Assembly: GCF_901933205.1 (NCBI RefSeq)
Contig: NC_044600.1
Span: forward strand, 8,718,501 to 8,782,500
DNA length: 64,000 nt
From: Camarhynchus parvulus
Taxonomy: Eukaryota; Chordata; Aves; Passeriformes; Thraupidae
Reading direction: 5' to 3'
In this document: piece by piece, positions 24,505 to 38,243 of the stretch
Layout of the letters: each line of letters opens with the position of its first letter
Numbering within the stretch: position 1 is the first letter of the stretch
Notes under the pieces: model-generated
Seen by the model: the letters and a program-made list of their open reading frames with translations, nothing else
Told to the model about the DNA's origin: nothing
Databases searched by the model: none
Program-made: the position numbers and the translations under genes

Positions 24505-27500
24505 CACTTTCCCTGCAGGGAGAACAAGCAGTCCCAGGGGCAACCTGCCCTCCCACATTGGTACCAGCAGCAAGCTCCCAGCACCTGGTAAACTTCCCAA
24601 CAAGTTTCTTAATTTCTCCAAAGGGAACAAGGGAGGCAAGACTGAGCAAGGTCCAGCCAGCCAACCATTGAGAAATCCCTGCATCAAAATACAGCTCCTA
24701 AAATCATCAAGCTCTTTGTTTCACATGCACTTGAGTCATTGCAAAAAAGCCTCTTCAACTGAAGTAACCAACAGCAATCACTAATCCAAAGGAGGAAGCT
24801 CAAATACACAAATATTACAAATACCCAGGGTACATGCCAACAGCCTGAGAGCTGAGGTGTTAGGAGCTATGCACACAACCAGCAATCCTGAATATATTCC
24901 ATGTCCAACAGAGCTACTGTGCTTCTTGCAGCCTCTTGGTGCTGGATCTGTAAGGACAAACCCCTCCCCAGCTCCCTGACTGCAAACACTGCACATGTGC
25001 AAAGTGCTCATCCAAAGCTTGCATGGCGGCAGGACACACAGCAGCAGCAAGGGACCAGAGGCCACACAGTAAGGAAATCACACGTTTCACAAGCTGGGTT
25101 TAAACAGGGTTGTTTGGTTTACATTTTTAAAATTTATTTTCAGATAGGGACAAAAGTTTCATTTGAGAATTTCACTACACAGATTTAGTGGTAGGAGTAA
25201 AAATCCTACACCAAAGTGATGACCGTAGCATTTCAGATTTCCAGTACATTCTGATGTCTCTGAAATGACTTCTTAGCAAGGTAAATGCCACACTGTGATA
25301 GGGTGAGCCATCATATACAGATCCTTGAGCCCCTTGGGTTTTATGGCACGAAGATTCTGTGTGTTCCCTAAAGCATGTTGCATTTGTACTCCTAGCAACG
25401 CTTTGCAACAATGTGCCAACATAAATGTGGCTCTCAAGAAACACTTTGCTGAAAAAGAAAGGGATTCAGCTTTCCTACAAGTGAAATTCACAGGCTGGCA
25501 AATTGGACAGGCTTGGAAATTTTCTGTGAAAACTCTCCAGTTCTAAAGAAACAACTAAACAGCACCACTGCTAAAAGCTGCACTATCAGAGGTTTAGACA
25601 AACAGGGTTGGAAACAACACAGTAGTCTGCAGACAACAAAGTGGAGATAAGAGGATTTCTGCCTTGCAGAGTTTGTACATCCATCTGTGATTAATATTAT
25701 GAGGAAAATGAGGGTCAAAGCCTATCTGTGAAAACTGAAAGTCCCGAGTGCAGTCAGAGGCATCCAAATATGCACTATTTCAGCTTTTTATTCATGCATT
25801 TATTTCTCTATGTACAAATAAATTCTTCATGCCAGAAGAATTTGCCATGATACTTGCTCTGGAGTTTAATTACTCTCTGCTGCTCTAATTGTGTGTGTTT
25901 TCACACTTTGTGTATAACATAAGGGATTTGGAGAATTTTTGTTGTTGTCATTCCCTGTTAGAGGGACTTCCTGCAATCTCCTTCAATAATAAGAATATTT
26001 CTGAGACTGCAGCAATAATATAATCTCCTTGATTCCAATGTTTGGCAATTTTGAGTCTTCATTGTTTCTTGCAGTTTATCACAAACACACTGTCTTCTCC
26101 TCTGAGGAAGAAGTGAAGAAAAACTTTGTTATGGGCTATCCAGTGCATTACTGAATTCTAAAATATGGCCAGAAAAATACTGGCCCTCTAAATCTATCCT
26201 TTGTGTCCCTCCAGCCAAATGTGAGCTCTTCCTGGATTAACTGGAGATGAAGGTCAGGCCATGTGTCATTCAAAAGGTAATTTCCCCTAGATTTGCAACA
26301 GGATCACAGATGTAACCTCAGACTTCAGTGACAGAAAATACCAATTGCCTAACAAATAACACAGATCCAGAAATAGAATTGTTTGTTTGACATTTTACAA
26401 TCTACAAGGATTTATTTGCATATAAATATGCAATTTATTTTTAGATAAGTAACAGCATCCCTGTATACACGGACCAGACCTCTCATATCTCTGCTTTTTT
26501 TATCCAGGACCATAAATCTAAAATCTACGATTTTAAAAAATCTGAATGGAAAACAGATTATTTTTGACACAGTAGAAGAGTTGGTATTTCCTGTGAAAAT
26601 ACTAGCATGGTCAATATTTTATATACTGGGTAACTGTGGTTCTTTTGTCCTGGTGGGGTTGGTGCAGAAGTTGAACAAAGGAGCTCTATTTCTGCACATT
26701 CTGACGTTAAAAAATACCATGTTAGAGAATATTAAGTTCCAACAACACAACTTTTCCTTCTCAGTGTCCAGGCAGGCACCAACACACGAGACCATCTGGA
26801 AAGAAATGTGAGAACACAGTGTGTAGCTACAGGCACATGGAGCAGTGCCTGCCCTGAGTGTCAAACATCAGAGGTAACAGTTACTGAGTCTAAACAAATA
26901 TCCTGAGATGATGTGAATAATGAATTGAGTTTTCTACACACCATTCTTCCCAAATTCCTCTCTAGGGATAGATCCAGTTAATGTCCTCCAAACACTCTTG
27001 CCAAGCTCCCTTGGAGACAAATCAGACCAAGGCTGCCACTGATGCCTGTGCTGTGAGCAGCAATCAAGCTTAATGACTTCCCATGTATATTAGTTTAACA
27101 CTAATGCAGGCCCACCTCCCCAGCAGACTGACTTCTGGTTTGTTTGTACAGGTATAAGCAAGAGGAGAACCAGGGATTCACACATCTGGAATAATATTCC
27201 TAAAACCATCAACATCCTGGATTCCAGCTGCAGCTGAAATCAAACTTTAAAAGTGGAGGTCATCCCTGATACCATCTCAGCAATAATACAGGAAAGCACG
27301 GAAGCACAGCTCTGGGGAAAAGGCTGGCTGGCTCCAGTGCCTGAAAACACAAGGCTAAAGATAAGGTGACCATTAACCTTCAGAGAAAGGCAGGGAAGTC
27401 CCACAATGTCCTGCCTGCAGGCTTTATTTCTCCAAGGGGAAATAAATAGAAAAATAAAACTCAGAACTGCATACTCCTGACATTTAACTCGAATGAGTAT

Positions 27501-27629
27501 GCAATGGTAACACAGTGTTTTCTCTGTAACCTTTCCTCTGTATAAAGCCATGAATACAATACCTGGTTCATTCCTCAAACAGCAAAATAAGTGAAAATAT
27601 TGAGTAACAATAAATTTATTCCTACCACT

Positions 27630-27648
27630 TGATATCTGTGAGATATCA
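27630..27648. repeat. small palindrome (8-bp arms, GTG loop)
   Basis: TGATATCT and AGATATCA flank a GTG loop. A perfect 8-bp inverted repeat of unknown meaning, plausibly chance. Confidence 0.6.
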
Positions 27649-30600
27649 GACCTGCGGCCCTCTGTACAGAATGTATTTGTTATCCCATACTGCTGATACA
27701 GTGGGGAGAGCTGAGGACGAGTAATTCAGTGACTGCTCCAGAATCCATAAACTGCAACTGAACTCAAAAGTTCCTGGTGACTGAAACTGTATTTTAGAGC
27801 CTTTGCCCATGATTCCTTGCTCAATAAGGAGAGCCAGAAAGATCCTACAAGAATAGCCACCCTATAAATATCCAAGATAACTTTAAGTTCCCTAGCCAGC
27901 CTTCAGCCATGGGAACTCTTACAGGAATAGTGGCATCAAAATGCTGAGTTCAATTAGAAATCAGTGACTGCACAACATGATTTGGCCTCGCATGTTGAGA
28001 GTTTTAACATCATCACATAATAAAAAATACCTCATACTGAGCCAATTTCACCAGAGTAGACACATAGCACATCAGAGTTCTTACACAGCAGCCTAACACA
28101 TTACTCAGACAAGTTCTGGCAATCTTCAAATATCCCATTGTGCTCCCAGTTGTCTCTTAAATATGCTGGCACTGTCCTCACAGTAGTGGGAAGGGAAAAT
28201 ATCTAATATATACCCAGAGGCAGGAAATAAGCTAATTGCAGAATAATTTTACCTTAAAGTGTTGAATAAACCACAGTTCTGTGTCACTAAGTCACATCAT
28301 CACATGTTTAAACTGAATCTCTGCTTGGTCCTTCCCAGCCACAGAGCCTGGCACGCACTTTAGCTATTTGCTGAGCTGATGGGTGTGTCTGATGTGTGAT
28401 CATCCCAGCATCAGTGGTAGCCAAAAAAGCTGCAGCTGAGAGACATGTCAAATTTAAGTTCACTGTTGTAGTATCTCTCTGCGTTACCATGGAGTTTAGG
28501 AAATACCTACAGCTTTCCTAGGATAAATGCCACTCTCAGCCTCACCACTCCAGCCCCTATAGCTAATCTTTAAACAGAACATACTTGAGATCCACTGGTA
28601 TTGGCATCAGGTGTTAAATCATCCTTGCTATTAAGTGGATCTTTCCACCCAGGTGTTCATACAGTGCCATGTCAGCCAACACTGCAGGTCCAAACAGAAA
28701 GGGGAGCAGCTGTCACCATCCACCATGGAGCTGAAAAGTCACCTGCCCCTTCTACTGATTTTATCAACATCCACCCAAGAACACAAAGTCAGCTCCTGTC
28801 ATGGAACTGTTGCTTTGGACATACACAGAGGTCAATGGAACTGATCCTTCCTGGCATGGTACTGACCGAGTCCTCAAGGGACTCTGTATATTGCCTGGAG
28901 ATAAACACTGCCTGCTCCTCACAGGTTTCTGGGAAGTTATACTATGAGTCCAGAGTTTAAATTTACAGAGAAACTCTTGGATCTTTTCTCAAATGTCAAG
29001 CAAACCACACAGGCTACTTCTACTGTTTCCTTTCACTTGTCCTTTCACTTCCTCCTCCTGAGATAATGAAATCATTATCATATTAAAAAACAGGATAAAT
29101 TCAGGAGAGCTCAGAAATCCTGACACTCTTGGAGAGACAACAGGATCAGAGAATGCATCTCCTCCAAAACTTCCCCCTTCTGTCATTACCAGTGCTTAGG
29201 AAAATACAAATAGCTTCTTGAACAATGGGATAAAATTTATCCTGACATTGTGAGGAAGAGCCTTAGATCTCTGTTACCTGGCTGCAGCCATGTGCAGTGA
29301 GTGACAGAACTGGGAAAAAAGGTCAGTTTGGGAGACACCAGGATTCAGGGAGACACAAATGTCCCCATATTGCCTGGTAAGGGCTGCAGCTCAACTCTAC
29401 TAAGCTACACATCTTTTAAAAAGAAGGAAAAAAAAGTCACAAAAAAAAAGAGTCTTGGCACTCAAAAGAGCAAAATCTGGCAATGGACCAGCCAAATCCA
29501 GCAGCACTAACCCTCTGTTTGCTGGCAAATACCCTTCCCACATAACCTAGTGGTGTACAAAAATGGTCTCATGAAGCATTAACTGGGAGAAAAGAAAGGA
29601 CACATTTAACCACAAGGTACTATAATGTGATTTGCTGCAAATTGTACCAATAATATTTAACAGACTCCTATGAATGATGGCAGCCTTTTTTATGGGCAAA
29701 TATCGGTTATTGTAAGAAATGCACAGTCAGCAGAAAGAAAAATGAGTGGAACAGCAGATAAAAAGAATGGCAGTGAAATGACAGGATGGGCTGTGTGATT
29801 CCTTGACATGCCATTTTGCTGAGGTTAGCCCTAAAGAGGATGTCAAAGTTGTAAGCAAAATGAGTATGCACACTAAGTTCCATTTCCCCCCACAGGCTTA
29901 TAAGCAGCAGTTTCAAGAAGTAAGATCCTCATTACTTCCTGCAGTTTTAAGAACTCAGAATAGTGCAGCCACCCCAAATTCAGCATTCCTGAGTCATCTA
30001 AACCAGAAGACAGATTAAACAAGTGGGTATATTGGAAATAATATTTGGTGCTCTCTTCATTTTGAGTTTCTGAATCATTAAAGATCCTGCTTTCAAGCCT
30101 TGTGACTGAGTGTGTATTTTGGCAGTTTTGCTGCACTTTTGGTTACTCAGAATAATGTTCAGAGCCTTGCATGATCACTTGGCTGTGGGAGCTATGACCT
30201 GATGAGATCTTACGAGAGTTTGGGGGAGAACTGCCATAGTCAGCAGGAGTCAGGGATGAGTAGCAGTTGAAACAATCCTTGTTAATAATATCAGTGAGTG
30301 TCTGCACTCACCAAAGAGGTGGTTTCAAGTTCCAACCTGTAGCACTCCTTCCCATTGCACACAGAAGCTGTCAGCTGAAGACGCAGAGATAAACCTCTCC
30401 AAATGGAGAGAAATCTGTTTATGTTTGAACCACACAATAGACTGAACTTAGACAGAAGAATTGGCATAGAAACTCATCTGAGGGAATGATGAGAACTGCC
30501 ATTTCCACTAAAACCAGTGTCAAGTACCAAAATCTCATGCAATGTGTTTGAATTCATTTAGGAGAAAATGATGAAATACCAATGGCATCTCTGCTTGTGG

Positions 30601-33559
30601 CATTGGCACTCCTTTTAAACTTTAAGAGGATGTACCTGTGCACACATGACTCAACATGATGCTGGTGCCACTCCAATAAAACCAAGCCACTGATTCCTGA
30701 GTTTGAGCCATATCCAGAGCTCATTTAAATCAATGACACCCTTTCCACCAAATTCAACTCTTCAGATCACAGCAGTCAGCTTGCAGACTGATGTACCACA
30801 GAGGCTGCAGTCACGCTGCTTTGTCCCCTATTTGACTTACAGCACAGCTTGATGTTTATGTTACATAACTAAAGATATTGAGACCAACCACACCACGCAC
30901 ACTGTCCACAGCACAAACATAAGGATTACTGAAAATCCTCAGCAGAAAAAAAAATCAGCTCCCCAGTTTAGTATATACCATGTGTACTTCCTTTTCATTT
31001 ATGTGTAGAGAGACTTCATACAAATCAATAAATACCTATAAATGAATGCCTAACACACTTCAACAGTATCAGATACAGGAAACATTCCAGTCAAAGTTGT
31101 AGAGGATTTTAACAGATATTAAGCAGGAACAACTAAAGATGTGTTTCTTTGTATTAAATGTATCATATTCACACACACACACAAATTATTTTTCCCTGAG
31201 TACCCATTTTCACAGCTGTTCAAAACTGAGTAACATCTTAGCCCTTTTCTTAATGCTTATGCAAGATTCCAGTATTTGCCCTTGCAGCTACTGCTTTCTT
31301 GTGAAATATTCTAAGTACCGACTGATCTCTAAATAAATGTGTTTAGAATTTAAATAAATGGGCCTGTATTGAGCAAGTCTTTGGAACAAGTACAACATCT
31401 TGTTTCTTCTCTGACTGCCATACATCGTCTTCTGGAGAAAGAAAACATAGCTGTGCATCTGTCTGAAGGAAATTCCCTGACCCACAAATTAAGAACCATT
31501 ACCAGTGGAAAAAATATTAACTTTGAAACAGAAACCAGTGCCAGTAAGACTTCTTAAGTGATAAAATTTAACTTTTGATAGTTGTCTGCATTTAATTGCT
31601 CACAGAAAAACTAAAAAGAAGTCTAAAAGGGGATCTACTTCCCAAATGTCTGAATACAGTCAAAAACCCTGTGCTGTGGGTTCCAAAGGACAAAGAGTTT
31701 TGAATCATCAAATCTGCATTAGGCATGTCTCCATCTCTGTGGTCACAGGAATTTGACATTTCATTTTCTGAAAACTTCCATCAAGAATCATAAGCAAACA
31801 GCTTATGTGGAAAAGCCTTCCAACTCACAGTGATCTGAAAAAAATGGAGGGATTTATTTTTTGTGCATATAACATCCAAGTAATTTGGGTTTGCACATTA
31901 GAAAAAGCATTTATATACATAAATAAATCCCCTAATTATCTAAATATATTCTAAACTTGAGTCAAGTCAGGTCAAGTCCAGGGTAAGAAGTGCTTTGCAC
32001 TTTCTTATACTATAGTGAGGACCAAGTCAAGTTTCAATTTACAGATATGGACCAAAATTCTACATTGGACTGGACAGTTCTGGAATCCTTGCAAACCTCA
32101 CACTGCCTGTGTGATAGGGCTGTGTTTCCTTGTGACTAAATAGGAGCTCAGTCTGGAGAAGTGTGTCTTCTTTTATGTAGTGTGCTAATCTTGATAAGTC
32201 ATCTACTTATGATAGGTCTTCTACTGACATCCTTTGGAAACAGATGAGCAATTTCACTAAGGAAACATAAATTTTCTGGTACAATATTCTTCAGGAATTG
32301 GCCTGAAGCATTAGCAATGTACTGGTCCATGTATTATAGAGCTAGAGGTCCAAACTATAAACAGCCAATTGAGCAAGCAGTGCAAAAATTATGCCATGCT
32401 GGATTAAGCTTTCCTTATGTTTGTTGTACAGCAGCAACATAAATATATATATTTGCATTTCCTATCTTCAATGGATCTGCAAAGGTATTGGAGTCCTAAT
32501 TATCATCTATTATATTGTGTGAGAGAAAAAGAAATAGAAAACTCACATTCATTAGGCTGTTAACAAAAGATAAGGCCAGCAAGCTTGCCTTTCTGTTTTA
32601 AAGGTTTCAAACAGTACATTTCAAGTTACCTGTAGCTGCTTTCAGTTTCTGTCAAATACCAGAAAGACAGCATGAAGTGTAAAAGATCCACAGTGACTGT
32701 AATCCCAAGTGGATCAGAATGTGTGTGTACTAGGCTAACTCTTAATTTCTCCAGTCTGCTACACTAGGTCTGAAATGAGCAAGACCCCATCCAAATGTGC
32801 ATCAGACGAGCTCTGCTCAGTACACAGCTCTAGGCAGAGAAGTCCTCTCAGCTCTCCACAGGATGTGGTGTAAGGACAGCACAAGGGCTGGAAGGGAAAA
32901 GGGTCACTTTGAATGGCATTTTCAAAAGAGGAGTTGAACTAGAAAATGGAAAAGACTGCAGGTGGTTTGCTGGGGTTCTCAGATACTTGTGCTTGTAGCC
33001 TGTCTGCAGCTCATCACCTGGGTGAAAGCACCTGCCCTTACCTCAGCCACTCTGACTTGTACAAGTGCAGTTATCACAGAAAATTCATCAAAGCTGTTAC
33101 ACGATAAAGGCTTTAGTCCTGCATACAGCTGTTTGTTAAGATCAAGCAATTAAGTGTATCAGCAAAATAATCACGAAGGAAATAACACAATGTCTTTTCA
33201 TTCTACAACACTTTATGGATCTGACCCTTTACAAGACCCTGCTGCTTCTCTCCATTCACTCCTCACAGAAGCTCTGAGATCAGAGGGATTCTCCCAGTCC
33301 CCCACACCAGTGCCAAGTCCTCACACCCGGGAGACAGCCACCAATTCCAGCAATTCTACAACGACATAAGAGACAAATAAAGTCCAGCTTATATCAACAA
33401 CAGCCACCTAACTCCAGCTACCTAACATAGGTTAAAAACCTGATTTGGAGCATAAAACGTCGAGGCCCGATACTGGAAGACTGCAAGCCTGTAAGTTCGG
33501 GATGAGGATGCCCATGTAGCCGCCAGCCTCTGCATTCGCAGTCGTAGGGAGCCGAGACT

Positions 33560-34150
33560 GCAGCATTGGAACCCAGAGCGTCCCACGGGAAGCTCCGCCG
33601 CTCTGCTCCGCCGGGAGCAGCCGCCGGTGTTATCCCGGCCCCGCGGGGGCAGCGCCCGCCCGAGAGCGGCCCCGGCACGGCGGCTGCCCAGGGGCCGGGC
33701 TGGAGCCTTTCCCGTGCCGGGAGCCGGGCCCGTGCCCGTCCCGGTGACCGCCCGCCCCGCCCACCGGCCCCGGCCCGGCCCGGCCCCGCCGCCGCTCACC
33801 GGCCGCCGCCCGCGCCCCGCCGCGCCCGCCGCCCCGGGCACCGGCCCCACCTCCGCCGCCGCCCAGCGCGGGCACCGGGCACCGGCCCCACCTCCCCGCC
33901 GCCGCCCAGCGGGCGGGCACCGGCCCCACCTCCGCCGCCGCCCAGCGGGCCCCGGCCCCACCTCCCGCCGCCGCCCAGCGGGCACCGGGCACCGGGCACC
34001 AGCCCCACCTCCCGCGGGAGCACACACAGCCCGGGCCGGCCCGAGCCCCGCTGAGAGCGGCTCAGCCCGGTGGGCAGCGCCGCCGGGACGCGCTGCCTCT
34101 GCCCGAAGCCTACGCTGGCCTGCGAGAGCGCCTTACCCAAAACACTGCCT
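33560..34150 (-). promoter_or_regulatory. orphan CpG island, candidate KIAA1210 promoter
   Basis: About 600 bases of very GC-rich, CpG-dense sequence in an otherwise AT-rich region. No coding exon is recognised on either strand; long GC-driven open frames in several frames are artefacts of composition. Minus-strand donor-like sites are visible at about 33792-33800 (GTGAGC) and 34127-34133 (GTAAGG), which suits a 5' UTR exon transcribed leftward into KIAA1210. There is no obvious TATA box. The right half carries a minisatellite (33836-34020). Assignment to KIAA1210 is an inference from position and strand. It could instead serve a non-coding or unannotated transcript. Confidence 0.5.
33836..34020. 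repeat. GC-rich minisatellite inside the CpG island
   Basis: About four imperfect units share the cores GCCGCCGCCCAGCGGG and CACCGGCCCCACCTCC, with a nested heptamer GGGCACC repeated two or three times. The G-rich strand is the minus strand and has closely spaced G runs. Confidence 0.8.
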
Positions 34151-34312
34151 TTGACGCTGAAGGAATTTCGGCTCTTTCTCAAGCCTTTGTGCCCTGGGAA
34201 GTCCCTGCTGCCTCCAAGGCTTCCTACTGGTTTGTTGTCCATGGAATCGTACAGGCTCCAGTCTGAGACACCTGTAACAACCCAGCTGTGAAGGCACAAC
34301 CATGGCGTGACC

Positions 34313-34560
34313 ACAGAATCACAGAATGTGCTGAGTTGGAAGGGACCCATCAAGATCATCGGGTCCAACTCCTGGCTCTGCACAAGACACCCCAAGAATC
34401 GCATCATGTGCCTGAGAGCGTTGTCCAAACACTCCCTGAGTTCAGAGAGGCTTGGTCCTGTAGCCACTTCCTTGGAGAGCCTGTTCTAGCACCCAGCCAC
34501 TCTCTGGCTGGAAAACCTTTTCCTGGTATCTAACCTAAACCTTCTCTGACTCAGCTTCAC
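34313..34560 (-). mobile_element. CR1 LINE 3' fragment, minus orientation
   Basis: Starts with CACAGAATCACAGAATG, the reverse complement of the CR1 3' end, and continues with GTTGGAAGGGACCCATCAAG and the stretch around CTGGCTGGAAAACCTTTTCC. This is a 5'-truncated 3' UTR/ORF2-tail fragment typical of bird CR1. The left end is close to 34313; the right end is approximate. Confidence 0.9.
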
Positions 34561-37500
34561 GTGATGGTAGCGACAGGTTTTGGGGCTCAGCTCCTGAGAC
34601 ACAATGTCTCAGGGACAACATTCAGCTTGACCTAAGTCAGCACTCAGCGCATTACCTGGAGGGCTCAAGGCACAGTGAGAGGCATCCTCTCAGCAACATG
34701 ATTCAGGTAACATTGTTCAGGCTGTGGGATGACTTTGAGGATCTGAAAAAATTTCCCATTGAGGGCATTGTATAACTAGAAATGCATCGGGCTGGGAAAT
34801 CAATGGAGAGCTTCCTTAGCCTGTTGAAAACTGGATTCTACTGGATCACTGTGTAGTGTCTCAGTTTGTGTCAAATCAAGTTCAGCAACTGAACCGTTCT
34901 CAGCTCAATAAACTGAGATGAGAATCCATCCATCTTGTTGCATTTCTGCAACTAAAATGCTGCAAGGTTACACCTGGGAAAATGCACAGTTTATTGATAA
35001 CTCCCACCTTCTAACCTTTGAATCTATTAATATTGAAGTTGGTTACCAATTCCCATTGAAACAGACTGACCTGCTCTGTTGCAGAAGCGGCACAGAAGTA
35101 ACAGGCCCTCCTTCAGGGATGCAGTGACACAAGTGAAGACAGCTCATGTGTTCCAAAATGCAAAGTGAATGTCTCCAGTGTAAATAAAAATAGGTGCTTG
35201 TGAACAGCGCATGTGTACATGCCATGAACAGCATTTCCATAACCAACACTAATGGAGCAGAGACATTTCCTAATCCCTCTAACAGTGTTACTGGTTTGAT
35301 CTGATCTGAGCATGCACCAGTTTTCCTTCACATCACCCAGTTACTTCTGATATATAAAATCCTTCTGGCTCATTAGACCTGGAGGGAAATCCAAGTTGTT
35401 GTTTTCAGGAAGTCAGGGATTTAATTTACTCTTTCAGTGTCAATGAGTGTGGTTCCTAGGGATACTAAGACTCTTACACTGCAAGAATCACATGTGGATT
35501 TATGTTTTCTTTTTTCCTCACCTCTTTCAGAAGTATCTGCAGCTTGTGCAGATTGGTTTTGACATCTGCTGCCTCTCAGAGAAAGGAGCCAATACTGAGA
35601 ATTCATACTTGGATTTTCATCTGTAGTTAAAATACACCTCCAAAACTTCCTAGTGTGGTTGATGTACATACTGATCAACCAAGCTTTTTTGTCACAGTGA
35701 CTGTCAGTCTTGTTTGACATGATTGAACTGAAACCTACAGTCCTGGAAGGGGGGAAGATGAAGCCAGTGGGGGAAAGACTTTTGCTGCAAGTTCACAACA
35801 GGATATTTCCAAGGAAAGCAATTCCCCAGCACAAACAGTCTGTCTTTCCAATACCCCTCGCAGACACATTTTCTAAAACTTGGTAAAAAGTCCCATCTGG
35901 AGCTGTTTTATGCTGCAGATGTTTACACATTTATCTCCAGGAATGACAGGGTCTTGATAGCCTTCAGCATAGTGCCTTCTTCACATTCCACAGCCCTTTC
36001 TCCTTGCGCATTACTGGATGGAGAGCACAGCTAGAAAGTCAGAAGATGCAACTGAAAAAAGAAACAGAAATGTGATGGAGATGGAAATAAAAACTAATAA
36101 AAAAAGCAAGTCCAGCAACAAGATGGTCTGTGCTTTTGATGTGAGGACTAGGTGTAATTCAGGGCATTGTTGGGTCAGGTGCCTGTTCCACACCTGGAAC
36201 AGACACACTCCATGTACAAAGGCCATTGGACCATAAGGCAAAAATCGGCTCTCTTTGGCTACATGGTATCACAAGCTGTTTGTAATGCAATCCTACAACA
36301 AGCTCCTGAAGTCTCAAATTCTCAAACAGGAGTTACAAATCAGACTTCAGTCTAGGCAGCAAAGGTCTAACTTGCCAGTGGTTTTATTCATCATCAGTTC
36401 TCAGTAACTTGAAAGACTGAGATACCTTCTCTCTGCTTTGGAAACCCTGGGTCCCTGCAGGTCAAATAAAACCAGCAATAGCTCCAGGTGACCAGCACTT
36501 CTGGGAATCACAAGTAATAAAAATAAGGCATTAGCATCTATGCAAACTTGCCACCTCAGTTTAAATTAAAATGATCAATCAGGTAAGTCAGAGAAAGGAA
36601 TTCCTGTGAAGGGCTTCCACAGGAACAATGAGAGAACATGAGGCCCAAAACCAGCATGGCAACAATAGAATCATGGGGAACCCAGGCAAAGCATACTTTG
36701 TTTAGAATCATTATATTTGCTCTAAAAGATGCATAAAATCTACCAGACATGATACAAAGTGGAAATAGCACAGTAAGAAGAATGATGAGGTGTAGCGGAG
36801 CTAATTTCTCTTCGTCTCTAACAGATCTATGCTGCTTATTAAAAAATACAAGTAGGAGTATTTTAAAACTGTTTGAACTATCCTGACTTGCAAGGATACA
36901 AAAGCTGTCTGAGTTTCAGTGTTTTCTTCAATGAATAAGAAGAGAGCATTATGCTAGAAAACTGTACTGGAGGCTATCAACCCATCTCACAGATGCAAGC
37001 AGCATCTTGAGGGAAACCTGTGTGGGAGCAAAGATAATGCCAGTGGTGTTTAACTAGAGCTGGGGCAAACTCCTCTCTGACTGGAACCTCAGTTCTGTTT
37101 AAAGAAATTGCCAAGTAGGCTTGCTAGAGGGGAATGCATAACAAAAGGTTCATGAATTTAGGTATTTCCAACCGATGTATTATCATTTTATTCATACCCT
37201 TTTATCTCTAAATATCTGCCCTTATTTTTTGCTTAAGATGCATTCTAAAGCATATGAATTTTTTTATAAAGAGCTGAAAAGTTGGGCCACTTCCAGTACC
37301 AGCACTCGCATGGCAAATTACTTGAGATTCTATCAATCCTGGCAGTGTTTCCTGGCCCTTCTTAATCTAAGAATGAACTGTTCTTGAATCGTTTCTCTTG
37401 GATATTAGGCATAAACAAAGCTTCTTTTCCCAGATTAGTGTCTGGTTCAAGGTCAGATTCAGGGCTGGCGTTGTTTTGGAGTCTTGGGGTTTTTCCTCAC

Positions 37501-37990
37501 TGTTGAAAAAAAATATAAAATATCCCCCCAAATTTCTCTCTTTTTTCTACATCTATCCCTCTGCAACATAATAGCAACACAATGAAGTGTAACAGTGTCA
37601 GATCTACACTGAGCAGAATTAACTAGGTAATACAGCTTCAGAATTTGAATAATTCTGAAGTTTCAGAGATTTCTCTAGTATCTGAAATAGGATCCAAATC
37701 CAGAGCTACTTTATTAACAAGTACAAATCTCAGCTGTCAGATCAATGGAACAAGGAGTTGTTCAAGTTACACAGCAGGTGGAAACAAAAGTCAGTGCATA
37801 GCACGACAGGAGAGATCTGAGTTCAAGTGCAGATCTATAAAACGAGGAGCTTCCCAAAGGAGACAGCAGGTGGAACCAAACACCAAGAGCCAAGGTGTCT
37901 AAACATCTTAGCACTCAAACTCCTTGCATGTATCACAAAATATTATCCATATCTGCAGTGACCCACAGAGCTAAAAATATTCCTGAGATC

Positions 37991-38038
<48 letters not shown>

Positions 38039-38180
38039 AAAATTTGCCTTCTGATAATTAGAAAGTAAATGAAATGCACTTCTTTCAGTTTTCTGTAACT
38101 ACATGTCCCAGGGCTAGGTTCAGTAAAAGCTGCCTGCTTCCCCAGAAGCAGGGATATGAACCATCTGCCAAGCTATAATG
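34561..38180. other. intergenic stretch between CpG island and PGRMC1
   Basis: About 3.6 kb with no supported exon. Open frames are short and unrelated to known motifs. The (ATT)n tract at 37991-38036 is the only distinct structure. Confidence 0.6.
37991..38036. repeat. (ATT)n microsatellite, about 15 units
   Basis: An uninterrupted TAT/ATT trinucleotide tract of about 46 bases. It should be highly length-variable between individuals. Confidence 0.95.
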
Positions 38181-38189
38181 GGAGATGAG

Positions 38190-38243
38190 GCTGGCACTTG
38201 GTGATCTCAGCAGTCTTTTCCAACCTTAATGATTCTGTGATCA
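38190..38243 (+). mobile_element. short CR1 3' end, plus orientation
   Basis: The sequence contains TGATCTCAGCAGTCTTTTCC and ends AATGATTCTGTGA, the hallmark 3' end of CR1. Only the last 50 or so bases are clear. Confidence 0.75.

Larger units (their letters stand above)
23670..33400 (-). other. gene-free stretch, presumed 5' intron of the KIAA1210 homolog
   Basis: About 9.7 kb. The only distinct structure is the 16-bp minisatellite at 24361-24504 and a small palindrome at 27630-27648. Open frames are scattered and short. If the CpG island at 33.5-34.15 kb is the KIAA1210 promoter, all of this is intron; otherwise it is partly intergenic. Confidence 0.5.

Noticed and set aside
24286..24671. 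Two overlapping plus-strand frames encoding repeated PNHCPSKSL-like peptides
   Set aside because: They are read-throughs of the 16-bp minisatellite and have no other coding evidence.
26401..26440. Palindrome TTGCATAT-AA-ATATGCAA near 26416
   Set aside because: Eight-base arms in very AT-rich sequence are expected by chance.
31369..31557. 62-codon plus-strand frame with helix-like composition (LEQVQHLVSSLTAIHRLLEK)
   Set aside because: There is no splice context, no ATG in good context and no recognised homology; the length is within chance expectation.
33422..34467. Several long overlapping open frames (up to about 220 codons) in the CpG island at 33.4-34.5 kb
   Set aside because: Both strands and several frames are open at once, with Arg/Pro/Gly/Ala-rich products that follow from GC content and the tandem repeat. 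The leftmost minus-strand part also reads through a CR1 fragment.
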